A stretch of 64,000 nt of DNA, taken from Allium sativum (Eukaryota; Streptophyta; Magnoliopsida; Asparagales; Amaryllidaceae). Shown one piece after another: positions 35,490 through 48,990 of this stretch. The translations under genes were made by a program, and so were the position numbers. The stretch spans positions 321,503,956 to 321,567,955 of the forward strand of contig CM060922.1 in NCBI GenBank assembly GCA_030737875.1. The letters run 5' to 3'. How positions within the stretch are numbered: position 1 is the first letter of the stretch; each line of letters begins with the position of its first letter. The notes under the pieces are model-generated. The model was not told the DNA's origin. It did not search any database and saw only the letters and a list, made by a program, of their open reading frames with translations.

Positions 35490-38139
35490 TATGGGTGGTT
35501 TTATGAAATTTGTTAGACCACTCAATTCTATGAGTTCTTAGATACCGAAGAATGGCTGAGGAACCAAGTTGTGAAAGAGAAATTGATTTCAAGTTATTCC
35601 ACATCTTTGATATATTCAGTGTTCCTTAACCAAGTTTGTTGTGTTAGAGATTCAGTGGTTCACATTGATTTCAGGTTTGATCTCTAACCTCAATTTTTTA
35701 TTCATATTCTCTGTTTTTAATTCTTATTTGTTTATTCCTCCTTCTGCCCCTTCTATTTCTTCCTTTTGATTATGGTTATTCGATTTGTCACTACCACATT
35801 TTTCTCTCTTGAGCTTCTTAAATTCAAATTGAAGAATTCTTGTTTTTACAGAAATTTGCTTCATCTGTATAAAACTCTGATGTTTTAATGGTTTCCAAAT
35901 CTTGAATTCGAATTTGTAAATATCTAGAATTTTTTTGAAGTTTATTCCTTTTGAATTCCTAATAATGCTGAAGAATTCTATCATATCTTGAACACTGTTA
36001 ATTTGAATTCTATTTTTTTTGAAGATCCGAAGAACTAATGAAATTTCGCACATTTTCGCCATTTTGAGTTTCTTGTAGTTCATTCTGGAAAGACTTGTAA
36101 AATTATTCTCATTACAACACACTATTATTTTTAGTTGTGATAACTCCATTGGTTTTTGGATTGGCTTAATTATTTTGAATTGAAAATCTTTTGGCATAGA
36201 TTCTTGTAGTATATTTAGAAATTCTTTCGGAATTCATGATCATTTGCTTGGATATTTGATTTTTTGAAATCATCTGAATATTTTGATTTTTTGAATCTCA
36301 CACACTTCTTAGATTTAAAATTAATAATCTTTTGTGATTGATTCATCAAATCTCAAAATTTACACATTTCTTCAGGTGATTTCAAATAAACTGCTTGAAT
36401 CTTGAATCATGAATCATCTCTTCGACTCAATGCAAATATTCTGAATTTTTTTCCTTAATAATCTTGTTCTGAAATTGATTGTTCTGCTGCTCTTATAAAG
36501 GAATCATGTTGAAAATTTTTTGATGACTACTTGTTTTTGTAAGAATGTTTGCTGCTCTGATAGATGGAATTGATATGCTAGATTTGACTGCTTGGGCTTG
36601 GTAATTTAAACTGAAAATTATGTTCTTTGTTTTCATTGACCACTATGGAAAATTATGGCCCTGAAGGACATCAGCCTTGGATGCCTTGTAAATTTATCAA
36701 TAAACTGGTTGAATTTAAATCTGAGTCTTATCTTGTATATACCTTTGAAATCCCTTTTGTAAATGATATTTTCAATTTTAGAATCATTTATTGATTATTT
36801 ATTCTGAAATTGAAATCAATAACCAAATTGAAATATATTTATAATTCATCAAAATTATTATCATATTTTTTTGAAATTGTGATGAGTTGTGACTATAATA
36901 TACTTCACAACGAGAGGAATATTTTTAAAATTCTTTTGATGTTTGAACGATTTTTATAATATCTTTGAATTGGAGTTTATTTCACGACCATCTTCTTTTT
37001 CTGTCATCATTCCGCCATCCATCATAATTTTATATTAATATGGAGAGTTTGTTTTTTAAAAATCAACCTAAATATGCAGTTCCAAGATTTGTGATGGAAA
37101 TGTGATTATATTATTTTTTTCAAAATAAGAGATAATTTAAAATATTCAAAGATCCCGATACAGTTGAGCATATTTCATAATATGATTAATTTAAAATTTT
37201 ATGTTACAATCATTTCTGTACCTACCATATTTCCACCATCTATATTGGTTTTATATAATGTAGAGATTTTGAAAAAGAAAATGATAAATATATAATATTC
37301 TTAAGTGTTTCTCTAACCTCATTTAAAAATCCAAGATCTAGTCATGCATGGTTTAGAGATTACTTATAATTTAACATGCAACTGACCTCATTAAAAAATC
37401 CGAGATCTAGTTATGCGTGGTTAGTGTGCTCATTAAATCAAAATGAAAAGAGTAGAAAAAGGAAAATAAGTAAATAAAAATTTATATGAAATCCTATTTG
37501 GTGTGTAAAAACCAGCCTATCAATCCATTTTTCTAATCTGTGAAATGTGTTAATATTTTTATGATATATTATGTTTTGTTGATTGATAGTCATTGGGATT
37601 TGAGATCATCTGATTTTGTCACTCGATTTGAATTTATAATCGTTGTTTAAATCTATCACTATTTTATGCTTATTTTTTTAAAATTATTTAAAATAATTAG
37701 AAATCATATATTTTAAAACTCTCTTCATTTTTATAAAATTCATTGTAAATCCATCATTCTAGGATGTGAAATTTGTTTCTAGTTCTTAGAATATTATGAC
37801 TTTTGTTTGATTGAATGAGAATTATAATGAACATTCTCTCTCTTGAGCTGATTTTATATTTCTAATCAATTTTTTCATTACTATTTTAATTTCTGTATCC
37901 TTTTGATGATAACAAAAATGGGAGAATGGGTTAAGATTTTGATTGATAACTGAATATTCCTTGAATATTTTAGTATTGAAATTTCAATTATTGTTTTTCT
38001 TTTCACTAGTGCACATATTTAGGGGAAATTCTATTGTAGGGGGAGCATACATATAAAGGGAGTTCCATAATTCGCTGTCAAACATAATTATTATATTCAA
38101 AATCTTATTGTATGTTTGTCATCATCAAAAAGGGGAGAT
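35490..38139 (+). mobile_element. Non-coding 3' part of the SIRE-like internal region
   Basis: About 2.6 kb of T-rich sequence between gag and the 3' LTR where pol would be expected. Nothing recognisable is encoded. A 157-codon minus-strand frame at 35724-36197 is Lys/Ile-rich without a known motif. The polypurine junction AAAAAGGGGAGAT is at 38127-38139. Confidence 0.7.
37313..37430. repeat. Two-copy ~70-bp tandem duplication
   Basis: TAACCTCATTTAAAAATCC and TGACCTCATTAAAAAATCC start about 70 bp apart. Both are followed by AGATCTAGT-(C/T)-ATGC-(A/G)-TGGTT. Confidence 0.75.
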
Positions 38140-39580
38140 TGTTGTACATAAAAATTCTATGATTTTTTTTCTGATGATAACAAACAAACACAAAACACAC
38201 ACACACACACACATATATACTATTATAAATGTGTTCGCAATTGTACTATTCTGCTACATCGGAAATATAATTAAATATTTATACTTAAATAGAATGCTAC
38301 TGCACAAGAATTTAAATATTCAAATAGTATTTTATTTAAATATAATATTTTATTCAACATTTCAATAGTACAAATTAATAACTCCACTATTTGTATATCT
38401 CACTGTAATTCAATTTCATTTACACAGTTCTCACCACAAAACTCAGTCACTCAGGTTACATTTTATTTACAGACTTAATTATATTTCACTCTGTTGTACT
38501 CACTTATATACATACAATGACATATTTAGTTAAGCACTCACTCACACTTGTCTTCTTCCGCTTCAGTCAGTCCAGTAACCTACTTACCTATCACAAAAAC
38601 ACACGGTAAACTGGAACAAAATAATTTTAAATTCTAGAAGATAAGTTTGATTTTAAACTTTATTTGCCTTAGAAATTTGGTGTGTTTCTTATCATATTTC
38701 ATGGCTTGAACTGATATGTATATACATCCATCTGTGTCTAGACTGCTTGTGATATTCATAGTGATTCACTGTAAATACTACAAGGTAGACAGTGCTCTGG
38801 TGCTCTCTCTCTCTCTCTCACACACACATACACACACACACATATATATATTCTGCACATATCGAATACATGTATACATATACATATGTATGTATATACA
38901 CATAAATTCTGTGCATGGGCAATATGGTCAAATATCAGTAAATGGGCATGAACCAAGAAATTCAGTGCAAGTGTAGACACAAGCACACACATATATATAC
39001 ACACACATCTGTGTGTATATATATATATGCATATGCATAGAAGCAACAATGGTTCAGCAAGTATTCAGGACAACAGCTACATACATGGACAAGCACAATT
39101 TGCTACAGCTGACAAGGCAAACATGCATACACACACATATGTATATATGGCAGTATCAAAAGCAACATGGAAGAATTCATGAATGGAGCAGTATGCACAT
39201 GCATATACATGTGTACAGGTTCATGCACAGTATCATCATGGTGCAAATATATGTGCCAACGGGCAGTTTGGGCATGACAACTAGCAAAAGTACAAACAAC
39301 AAGGTCGAGTTCATATAAATGAAGCATTGCAGCATAGTGACAATGGTCAGAGCTCTCAAATATTTGAAGCATGGGAAAATGAAATGGCAATTGAAAAGGG
39401 ATGGCACAAACCAAGGTGAAAGGCAGATTTCAACTCTGGCAACACAAGGACCAAATTAGTGTATAAATACATACTAAAAATCAAGGAAATTTAAATTTGC
39501 AACATGGTCGAGCCAGACTAGAAGTTAAAGTGAGCATGGGTCTAGGCACAAAGATATATATATAGGTTCGTGTGTGTATA

Positions 39581-39616
<36 letters not shown>

Positions 39617-41419
39617 TGTATGTATGCATGGAACTAAAAAAAAATCAGATTAGCTCAATATTCACATAGCAAGGCAAGTGCAAGCCAAAGTGAAGCTAGT
39701 TTTGAAACATGCGCAATAACATGAGAATGAACAAGAGTGCCACAAAACATGTTTATAGGTTCAAGAGATGTATAAAAATATGGATGTATAAACATAATCA
39801 TTGCAGGTCCAACCATCAATCATAAAAGAAAAAGGTTAATTGGCCAAGCCAAAATATTTCAGCAAATTCGTGTACAAGAAAGGAAAGGCCAACCAAGGTG
39901 CAGGCAAATGGTCATATACACAAATATGGTAGTTTTATTTGTCATAATTATACAAAGAAGAGAAACTCAAGCTCAATGGACACAAATGATATAAACTAGC
40001 AAAAAGGAAAAATTGGTTGTTGTGTGACTATAGTGCACTAATTCTGGTCGAACATCAAGCCAATGCACACTAAGGTGATGGATAATACAACATGAATATT
40101 CATGGAAAGAAAAACATATGCACAAGTCTGTGTACAAGGCACAACAATCAGTCATGGATATACAGACATAATCAGCCCAGAAGCACAGGGGAATTTCAAG
40201 TATATGTGTTGCATGACAAAGCAGTGAATTATTTTAAGTTTTCGAATTTGTCATTTGGCTAGCTTATAACTGGAAATATATCTCTTTCAAATGCAATATA
40301 AAAAATCCATAATTTAGCATGTAAGAATTTCAGGAAAGTTTTTCTTCAACAAATCCAATGACTCAATTCTGGAAAGATATAAATTTGGTAATTCAAATCT
40401 TTCCAGAAATACATAGGCATGTGTTAAAATACATAGATTTTTTTTAGCCGGAAATCATTCCTTTTGTTTTCTAGAAATCAACACAAGCAACTTGGCATGT
40501 TTTTTGTGGAATAAATTCTAGAAGGTTAACAAGAAAATCATAGTTTTAGGTAAGAAAAAACTGTTTCAATTAATTCAAGAATCTCCAGAAATCATTCAAT
40601 GTTCACGGGCTTTAAATCTTTCAATCAAAGAAAATATCTGGTAGAAAATCATTCCATGAATTCAGACAATCAACCGGGGATTCATGGCAACAAGTCAGTG
40701 TAAACTATCACGTAAGAATCGCAACAAATCAAACCAAGAATTCAAGGAAATCAGAGAATAATTTTAGGATTTTTGTACCGTATTTAATCTACACCAGATT
40801 TATCATTGGCATTCATCAAAACCAAAACAACATTTTAAGAGAAAATAGAAAAATCATATTAGAGTACTCATGTTTTCGATTGAAATCCCCAAATCAATTG
40901 GCAGGCAAACAACAACAATCGAGCCATCAAAAGATTCATCCAAAATTGAAGACATAGATAGATTTTGGGAGAAAACCCATGGTCTCCATTATTAAGAAAA
41001 GAAGGGCCAACATTTTTTGTAAAAGTGATAAAGCGTATAATAAGTGGATCGACCTTCTTCATTTTTGGTTAACCTAGTTCTTTTTAACTAGGGTTTACGA
41101 GTTATGGGATTGTAATTATGGGAAAATTTGATTTTGGGATTAAAAATCAATATAGGTTTTTCAGCGTAGGACTAAAATAGTTGTGAGCGGGTGTCGCGAG
41201 TTTAGTGGGATTTTGCAACCATAAAGATTGTTTCAATTCTGGTAAAAAAACTTGAGGAATGCAGTAGTAGGCAGGGTTTACCAAAGCTAGGTAAAATCTG
41301 TGATATTTACTTTCTGCATTTATTTTCTTTGCTGCAATCTGTGCTGTGAATTTTCAATATCTCTTTAAAACTTCGATAAACCTTATTCACCCCCCTCCAG
41401 AGTTAATCTAGATACAACA
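38140..41419 (+). repeat. 3' LTR of the SIRE-like element
   Basis: Parallel to 30714-34067 with many substitutions and indels. It carries its own microsatellites, notably CT/CA at 38806-38840 and (TATG)n at 39583-39626, which the 5' LTR lacks. Confidence 0.88.
39583..39626. repeat. (TATG)n microsatellite
   Basis: About nine GTAT/TATG units after a (TA)n run. The 5' LTR at the equivalent site (about 32110-32140) has only TATGTATACAGG, so the expansion followed insertion. Confidence 0.9.
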
Positions 41420-41424
41420 CAGGA

Positions 41425-42095
41425 GACATTTCAAAGTCCAAATATCCATGAAGGAAGCCATTAAAAATATCGAAAACCAAGAATACCGAGTGTAAAAGAA
41501 AATGGCCAAAAGATCTCGAAATGTGCCACATGCAGGAATGTTTATAGGCGCATGGGATACGAGAATCGTATCCTCATATTTCATACCCCTTGGTGGATAC
41601 CGATCCAGTGGTCGGTAATGAACCTAGAACTTAGGAAAATATCCAACTTATTTTCTTTGATTTGAAACATCCTCATGACAAATTCATTTTCAAAGGAAAA
41701 CTCATACTCAGAGATATGAGATTCATAAAACTTATCCTAAATGCCACCGAAGCTACACCGATCCCTGAAGCCTTGCAAAAAAAATTCACCATTTGGAGGC
41801 CATAGTGTGGGATACGAAATGCCTTGCAAAAGCAGGATATGAATTACCAAAGACAAAGAATACTGACCTTGGGACAGGTAGTTGAATACCGATTCCGAGG
41901 TACTTAAACAATTTTCCACCTTCATGAACTTCTTCCAGTTGCACAGATCTAGATGTCTCCGGTAGTTTTATCGATATCGAAATACTTAAAAAAAATTCTA
42001 AGCTTCTCTAGAATTCAATAACTTTGTCCAAACCGCTCCAAGCTCACCATAGTTCGTACTCAAGTCGTGAGGACTCCGATAGCCAAAAATCAACG
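41425..42095 (-). mobile_element. Right (5') LTR of the Tat-like element, second half
   Basis: It continues 30328-30713 after the copia insertion and aligns with 12934-13600. The outer end is ...AAAATCAACG, against AAAATCAACA in the left LTR, so the terminal CA is mutated. The joined LTR is about 1.06 kb. A TATA-like TTTATAGG lies near 41540. Confidence 0.75.
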
Positions 42096-43879
42096 TGTGA
42101 CCGCCTTGTAGAAAGGAGGGTCAACGGTTTACCCTAACTTCAGTAACATGATCATTAGTTATGAATAACTATTCGAAACCAAAAGCGAACAAATGGGTAA
42201 TATAGAAAGGCATAAGGCTTTTTATTGAAAAGAGTGTACTGTAAAGTAAAAGGTATTATTTTCAGAAAGGGCCTTTCTTGTCTGGTTTTATTGACATTTT
42301 TTTTTGAATTCATTTTTGAGCCTATTATAGATAATACTTTTAAGCAATGCCAAAGGATATTAAAATGATTTTACTTTACGTAGACATTATGAAACAACTA
42401 AAAAAATCATTTATGGATTACTCTTTTGTATTGTGGCTCAGACGCACTATTATTATTGATAGGGTGATATTTAAATTATCACAAAGAGATAAACAGGTAA
42501 ATACCTAAAAAAATAGTTTGCAAATTTTGAATCAATTTATTCTCTTTTTCAAACAAGACAAATGTTCTCTTATATAGTAATATAAGTACATCCATGAAAC
42601 CAAAGAAATACAAAAGATTCATCATCCATTTGCAGTGTGGATTCTATGCATAATATGGCATATACACATGTAGATATTACTATATTATTAGTCGATATGT
42701 TACTGACATTAAATGTGAATCACTAGTTAGTAACCAACAATTGTCACAAGGTACCATTAAGGAATAAAATGATTATACGCTCATCGATAAAAGATCGGAT
42801 TGGTTGGAGATCAGAAAGCAGTACGATTCGAATATTTTGGATGTCAAGACTATAAAAATCTACTTTGTGTAATAATAATATATATGTTGGTGGAGCTAAT
42901 TTAGGAGAAGTGTCATTCAAGCACATTTAGCTTCTGCAACTATGAAATGATTGTTTATGTTTAACATTATGGCATCATACTATGTAAAATTATTCTAAAC
43001 TTTTGTCAGCGGACTGTAGGTTATCGATAAAGAATTGAAAGACCATTAAATTAATATTATGACAATAAGGAGGACATTATTTTTCAAAACATGAGTGTTC
43101 AAAATAGGTTGTAATTCATAAAACATACATTGACAAACTTTATTATGGTGCATCTGCTTACCAAAGGATTATCGCCAATGTCTTTCATTATTTCTTAATT
43201 GGTGTAGTTTATTAGTCCCCGAGATGATGGTTTTGATGATGACAATCTTACGACTTATTATAAAATATGTATACTACATTTTATTTTGATTTATACAGGT
43301 ATATGCAGGACATTTATAGTTTGGTATTCAAAATTAAGACTATACAATATAAAGATTCAAGATTGAAGAATACAAAGATGAGGAATTCAAGATTCAGGAC
43401 TCATGAATATCAAGAGTTAAAGATAACAAGATAAGAATTATAGTCTAGATTTATGTTAAAAAATTCATAATAGAACTAACATCTTTATTAGGATTTTAAT
43501 TGTGGAATGTAATCCATCTGTTCACTTTATAATGGGAAAGAACCCACAAAATTTAAAAAAAAATTCAACTTTTTTTAAAATTTCCTTTTTGAGTTTTTTT
43601 TAAATATTCTAGACTCAAAATAAAAACTATATTGAACAACATATTTTGGTTTATAAATATTTCTTGTTTTTAAATATTTTACTCTTTGTTATCTTTCAAA
43701 TTATTATTATTTTTAAATTTCAAAGTTATAGTGTTAATCTCAAATTATATTTAATAATTTAATTATCTTATATTCTTATTTATAGTTTTATATGTTAAGT
43801 ATCTTATTATTTCCAAAAAGCATTTTTTAAAATGTTTAAAAGTATAATTATTTACTTGTGTTACATTTAGAATCTTTTA
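42096..43879. other. AT-rich intergenic DNA, no gene seen
   Basis: About 1.8 kb between the Tat-like element and LARD2. No frame with recognisable domains, no RNA gene and no repeat array were found. It ends in TTTTA, the probable target site of LARD2. Confidence 0.55.
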
Positions 43880-44179
43880 TGAAACGACCCGAAATCCCCC
43901 TTATGGGAAATCACGGATTGAGTTGAGGACAAGACAAATCGTAACGCAAACAGAAGAACATTTCGTTGTTTATTACAACAATTCATCAAAATACAAGAAT
44001 ATACAGAGTATGAATATTATACACCAGAGAAATACAAGAGATTTAATTACATTACTGCAGCGGAAAAATAATACAATACACAACTGAAAGTAATACACGG
44101 ATACAGAGCTTTCCGAGTATCGTTCCAGCTGTAAACCAGGATCCTGTGAATATAAATTTGCAAAACCAAAACTACTAGC

Positions 44180-45364
44180 TGCCCGTGTCAAAATAAGGGC
44201 ACCTAGAGTTTAGGTTAAAACAATAAACTCCAGGTCTGCCATGTGACTGGTGTGAGAACTAAAATAGTTATTAATCTTTATTTTAAAGTTAGGTAAATCA
44301 AGGGACCACCCCGTATAACACGGAACGGGTTTCCCCCCAAGAATACCAGTGCATAAAACAACAATGCAATGCTAAATAAAGAAAAATGAAGCTATTATAA
44401 GACCCAGGTACCATCACACAATGCAACGCAAGCCGGAGGATAGGGTTTTTACCTTATAATAGCCAAAGAATGCTTGATATGCTAAAAACAAATCATTTGG
44501 TACTATTATAAGTGCATAGTGTATAAAACAATTTCAATCATAAGTATCAATCATAGACGGCATAAGTGCCCCATACCACTATGTCGCCAATACTACACTC
44601 TACAATCAAAACTGCAAAGTCACGTATTTGGAAGTTGGATTTCCGTATGTGAACCGAGTCATGGGATCGTCCTCACCGGCTTCGAGACTCTCTAGCCGGA
44701 GCCTCAGGGTCAGAGCGCATCGACCCTTGGATCGTCGGGGCCGGTCCACCGATGTGGTTTAAAATGCCTGAACATTGCGTTTCCCCACCCTTTGGGGCAT
44801 AAATGAGCCAAATGACCCCATCGGCTCCACACAATCACTGATATATCCGAGGCGCCTCGCAACAGCAACAACTACACAGGTGAAAATAATATAAATGTCA
44901 GGGCTGGTAGGTCACTGACACCACCCTAGCTGGAAGGAAACACATGCCCTCCCTGATGTCCTCTCCCGTTTCTGGTTCACAACTGAGGTGTGAGGCTCGC
45001 GAATCAACGTCTCAGAGAAGGGCGTTAAGCAAGAGAATAAATTCTCCGCCGCCAAACAGATATATATTTAATAGAAATCAATCACACAGAATAAAATCCA
45101 ATGTCAAACACACAGTCCATTTACAAGTTCGTTCTGGGTTTGAACGAAACCGGAGGCAGCTTGTACCTCGCCTATCCATCGTTCTCCAAGTATGTCTGGA
45201 CGATCACCAACTGATTCCCTTCCCTTGGGTGTACAGCCCAATCAAGATCATAAGTAATCATCCAAACGATGTGAAGACCTCCGGTCTTCGACCACCGTCT
45301 TCATCCTCGACACCATGTCGAATCAGTTATTCAGAATAGGATAAACCCGTTCTTTCTGAATAAC
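44180..45364 (-). other. Conserved hairpin-rich LTR core (LARD2 left copy)
   Basis: Hairpins: GTTATTCAGAA/TTCTGAATAAC at 45326-45364 (11 bp, perfect); GAAGACC/GGTCTTC at 45273-45289 (7 bp, perfect); GAGAAT/ATTCTC at 45033-45046; the GAGGCGCCTC palindrome at 44849-44858; TGCCC/GGGCA at 44180-44201. The CAGTC/GACTG hairpin is damaged here (GCCAT in place of GTCAT near 44240). Linear words shared with the solo LTR include TGTGTGTTTGACAT, CGCGAGCCTCACACC and TTCTTGCTTAACGCCC. Confidence 0.7.
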
Positions 45365-47019
45365 TCACGTATATAATAAACAAGTGTTACACAAACACAA
45401 CATACGTCTCATTCCAATTCAGAATATTCTTTCATTCAAATATTCTTATACTTTGGGAAAGGTTCCCATTAATTTTATCAAAGATAAATTCTTTAAATTT
45501 ATTCTTTAATCTTCTTTGAATATAAATTCAAACTAGTCGGGATTAGCGAACCACACCGAAGTAATCATTTATTTTATTTCCCAATCCCAACCTATTCATC
45601 CCATGAAGTAAAACTGGTCATACTTCATATTTAACACAACGGTGTTATCGGAAAATTCAATTACCTTTTCACGTTCAAATCTAATTAAAGATTTAACTAT
45701 CACCTGGAGCAAAACTGGTGATACTCCATTCTCGATCACTTCAATCTAATTAAAGATTCATTAAAACTCCACTTAGTTTTAATCTTCCCAAAAATCAATA
45801 TTCTGTCTTTAACTGAGTTAAAGAACCAATGTCATTTGAAACATGGTTCACTATAAACCCAAAATCACATTCCAGTAATTATCGGGTTAAAGAACAAGTG
45901 TTATTTAAAACACCGTTCAGGATAAACCCAAAAATCAATTCCAATTCAATTCCAATTAAATACCATTTAATTGATACACTTCATTAAATCTAAATAAAAA
46001 GATTTAATCTTTTTCTCAACTGGGTTTAAGAACAGTGTTAATGAAGACACCATTCACGATAAACCCAAATCACATTTGATATTAAATACAAGGCTCTGAA
46101 TAGAAAATATATCGGCTTGTATTCAATATCAAATTCTACGACCAACAAATATCGTATTGGAAATAACGATATAAATATATCTTTCAAATTTCCATAACAA
46201 TATCTGTATAATCACAAAATCCAACATCGAAATATTCCAAAGACAATTTCGATTCAAATCCATTCCAATTCAATTATTGGAAATTCTGGTTACCTTTAAA
46301 ACCATTTCAAATCCAATTTATTTATTTTAAAAATAAATGGATTTTAATTCTAGTTCAAAACCAGTTCATTTCGATAAAAATCTATTTTTAACTTTTCAAA
46401 TTTGGAATTTTTCATCCCAATTCTTCACAAATCATTTCTTATGATTTCACATAAATTATTGGTTTTTTTAAAATTTTTATCAAGGCCCGTACAGTCGATT
46501 TCCATCAACGGCCATCGAACTACACTTACATCGACCTTTTCCAAATTTGATTTGGACATAATTCCAAATCCAACCGTTAGATTTCAAATCTCTAATATTC
46601 ATTAGAAAGCTCTTTTAGATACTAACCCAATGGTTCCAGTTTTAGGAGAATCCGACGGTCAGATCTCCCGCAATGTCAATTCGAAGTCAATGGTCGAAAT
46701 TCGCGAACTGCCGCAGCGCGACGCGTTCGATTCAGACCATTATATATATTATATATATATTATATATATTATATATATTTCGTCGATTTCCTTTTAAAAC
46801 GTATTTTATAAATCGTTTTAAATTATTTTTCAAAACGATCTCAACTTCATATTCAATTTCTAATCGAAATTGAATTTCCATATCATTAATCTCTAAATGG
46901 TAATATTTTCAAAATGTTATATTTTGAAATCACTTCCTTTTCTATTTTCATTATAAAAATGAATAAAATCGATATAAATATCGTTCACGTCTAAATGGTG
47001 CATATCTAATCAACATGGC

Positions 47020-47390
47020 TTTTATTCAACACATGAATGTTTATTCTATTCAACACATGAATATTTATTTTATTCAACACATGAATATTTATACTGTTCA
47101 ACACATGAATTTTTAGTTTTATTCAACACATGAATTTATTTTCTATTCAACACATGAATTTATTCTATTCAACACATGAATTTGTACTATTCAACACATG
47201 AATTTATTTTCTATTCAACACATGAATATATTTCTATTCAACACATGAATATATTTCTATTCAATACATGAATTTTCTTTCTATTCAACACATGATTTTA
47301 TTTCTATTCAACGCATGAATTTTATTTCTATTCAACACATGAATTTATTTCTATTCAACACATGAATTTTCTTTTAATATTCCTTATTTT
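47020..47390. repeat. TTCAACACATGAAT minisatellite, main array (left LTR)
   Basis: About 15 units of 21-25 bp, consensus ATTCAACACATGAATTTATTTCT. A second small cluster of about five units is at 47755-47880. The matching arrays in the right LTR are 54232-54590 and 54960-55085, with different unit order, so arrays changed after insertion. Confidence 0.9.
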
Positions 47391-48029
47391 CCAAATTGGA
47401 ATGAGGCCCAATCAATTACCATATAATGTTAATTATATGGATTCCCTACAACACATGTATATAATAGCAACGATAAATCATCAACCATCATCCAGAGTGC
47501 ACCACACAACTGCATAAGCATTAAATATAAATAATTAACGCTTACGCAATCTGTCAACAAATCGGTTGACATACAACTAAACAACCGGGATTAGTGTACG
47601 TCAAATATCATCCCAATACCCGTGTGGGGTTTCAATCAATCAAACACATATTTTATTTGTGCAGTTGGGCGATGTGTAAAATTTATCGTCCCAATCAATA
47701 TCAGTCAAATCGGTGTACATAAACAAATCGTTCGATTTGTAAATGAATATTTATTTTACTTCAACACATGAATATATAATTTACTTCAACACATGAGTAT
47801 GTATTTTATTTCAACACATAAATATATATTTTATTTCAACATAGGAAATTATTTTACTTTCAGCACATGAATATATACTTTTTCACATCACAATCAACAG
47901 TCGAATTTCACAACACAAACAATCACACAAGTCGTCCATGGTCTGTGGACAACGGGTGTCGGGTGCTGCTAAGCACCGTCTGCATCCTAGTATATATTTC
48001 AACTAGAAAATAAATACAAGTGAGGAGTT

Positions 48030-48035
48030 CTCACC
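48030..48035 (-). promoter_or_regulatory. Splice-donor-like site, LARD2 3' LTR
   Basis: The minus strand reads CTTGGTGAGAACTCCTCAC, placing GGTGAG at the same order as in the other families. The right LTR copy is at 55241-55246. Confidence 0.35.
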
Positions 48036-48699
48036 AAGAGCTAAACCAAACGCCATGCCTCATCATATGTAGGAAATCTTCGTCGTGCTCGCCTTTTGTC
48101 AATTTCATTGTCCGTAGCCACTACATATATAAAAATCACATTTTTATATTGTTGCTATGTATATAAAAATCACATTTTTATAACTACGCTATATGGATAA
48201 AAATTCTATTTTTAAACAGCGATCTTTATAAATAAAAGTTATATTTTTATTTCGCTTTCAAAATGATAAAGATCTTGTTTTTAAGTTGCTACTTTATACA
48301 CAAAGTTCATATTTTTATAAAGATGTTTATATAATAAAAAATATATTTTTATTTCAAATTTCCTCACATAAAAATCATATCTTTATATTCCGAAAAATCA
48401 TATCTTTTTGTTTATAAAAATGTAATCTTTTCGCTATACAAAAATATGAACTTTCCTTATTGAAAAATATAAACTTTTCTCTAATAAAAATCTTAGATTT
48501 CCAGAATAAAAATCCTTATTTTCATGACATAAAAATTGTAACTTTATCATCAGAAAATTCTCGTCTTTCCCTAATCAAAATCGTAGCTTTATAATCATAA
48601 AAATCTAACCTTGGTTTCAATAAAAATCTACATCAGATTTCATATAAAAAGCTAAATCAGAAAATAATAAAATAAATATAAAAAAACTTACAATAAATC

Positions 48700-48990
48700 G
48701 TTCAAAGGGGGAGGGGGTTGTTGTGCATCGCCTGTGGTTGGGGGGGGGAGGGGAGAAAGAGTGTCGCGACCTTCCATTGGCGGCGGCGGAAATGGCTTCT
48801 CCGGCTAGGGCTTGCTGCTCCTTCGATTTGGGGTTCTTCGCGTTGGAGGAAGGGAGGAGAGAGGTTGCGGAGGAGAGAAGAGGGCTGGGCGCGCGCCATC
48901 ATCGACGTCGGAGGGAGGAGACCGCGCCACGGCGGCGGGGGTGGACATCTGGGGTGCGACGGGTTCGATTCGAAGAAAAGGGGGCATCGC
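48700..48990 (-). other. GC-rich leader island of the LARD2 LTR
   Basis: About 290 bp of very G-rich (plus) / C-rich (minus) sequence inside an AT-rich LTR, just downstream of the TATA-like run. Several overlapping frames are open on both strands only because the block lacks stops; none is recognisable. The second copy is at 55915-56190, with many small indels in the G runs. It is most likely a C/T-rich transcript leader, as in the solo LTR (7255-7560). Confidence 0.5.

Larger units (their letters stand above)
30714..41419 (+). mobile_element. Gag-only SIRE/Maximus-like copia retrotransposon
   Basis: The 5' LTR is 30714-34067 (3,354 bp), the internal region 34068-38139 and the 3' LTR 38140-41419 (3,280 bp). 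LTRs begin TGTTG and end CCAACA or ACAACA after TTCACCCCCCT. The primer-binding site TGGTATCAAAG follows the 5' LTR. The sequence before the 3' LTR, TCATCAAAAAGGGGAGAT, is the characteristic SIRE/Maximus polypurine junction. The internal region encodes only decayed gag; no integrase or reverse transcriptase trace is seen in 35490-38139. LTR divergence is around ten percent by eye, so it is much older than LARD1. Target duplication: TAAGA on the left, CAGGA on the right, both one change from CAAGA, which is what the uninterrupted paralogous LTR has at this spot (12926-12933). Confidence 0.85.

Noticed and set aside
35724..36197. 157-codon minus-strand frame in the SIRE-like element
   Set aside because: Antisense to the element, Lys/Ile/Asn-rich from T-rich DNA, with no motif.
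47020..47390. Regular short repeats considered as a CRISPR array
   Set aside because: Units of 21-25 bp run head to tail without unique spacers, in plant LTR DNA. It is a minisatellite.
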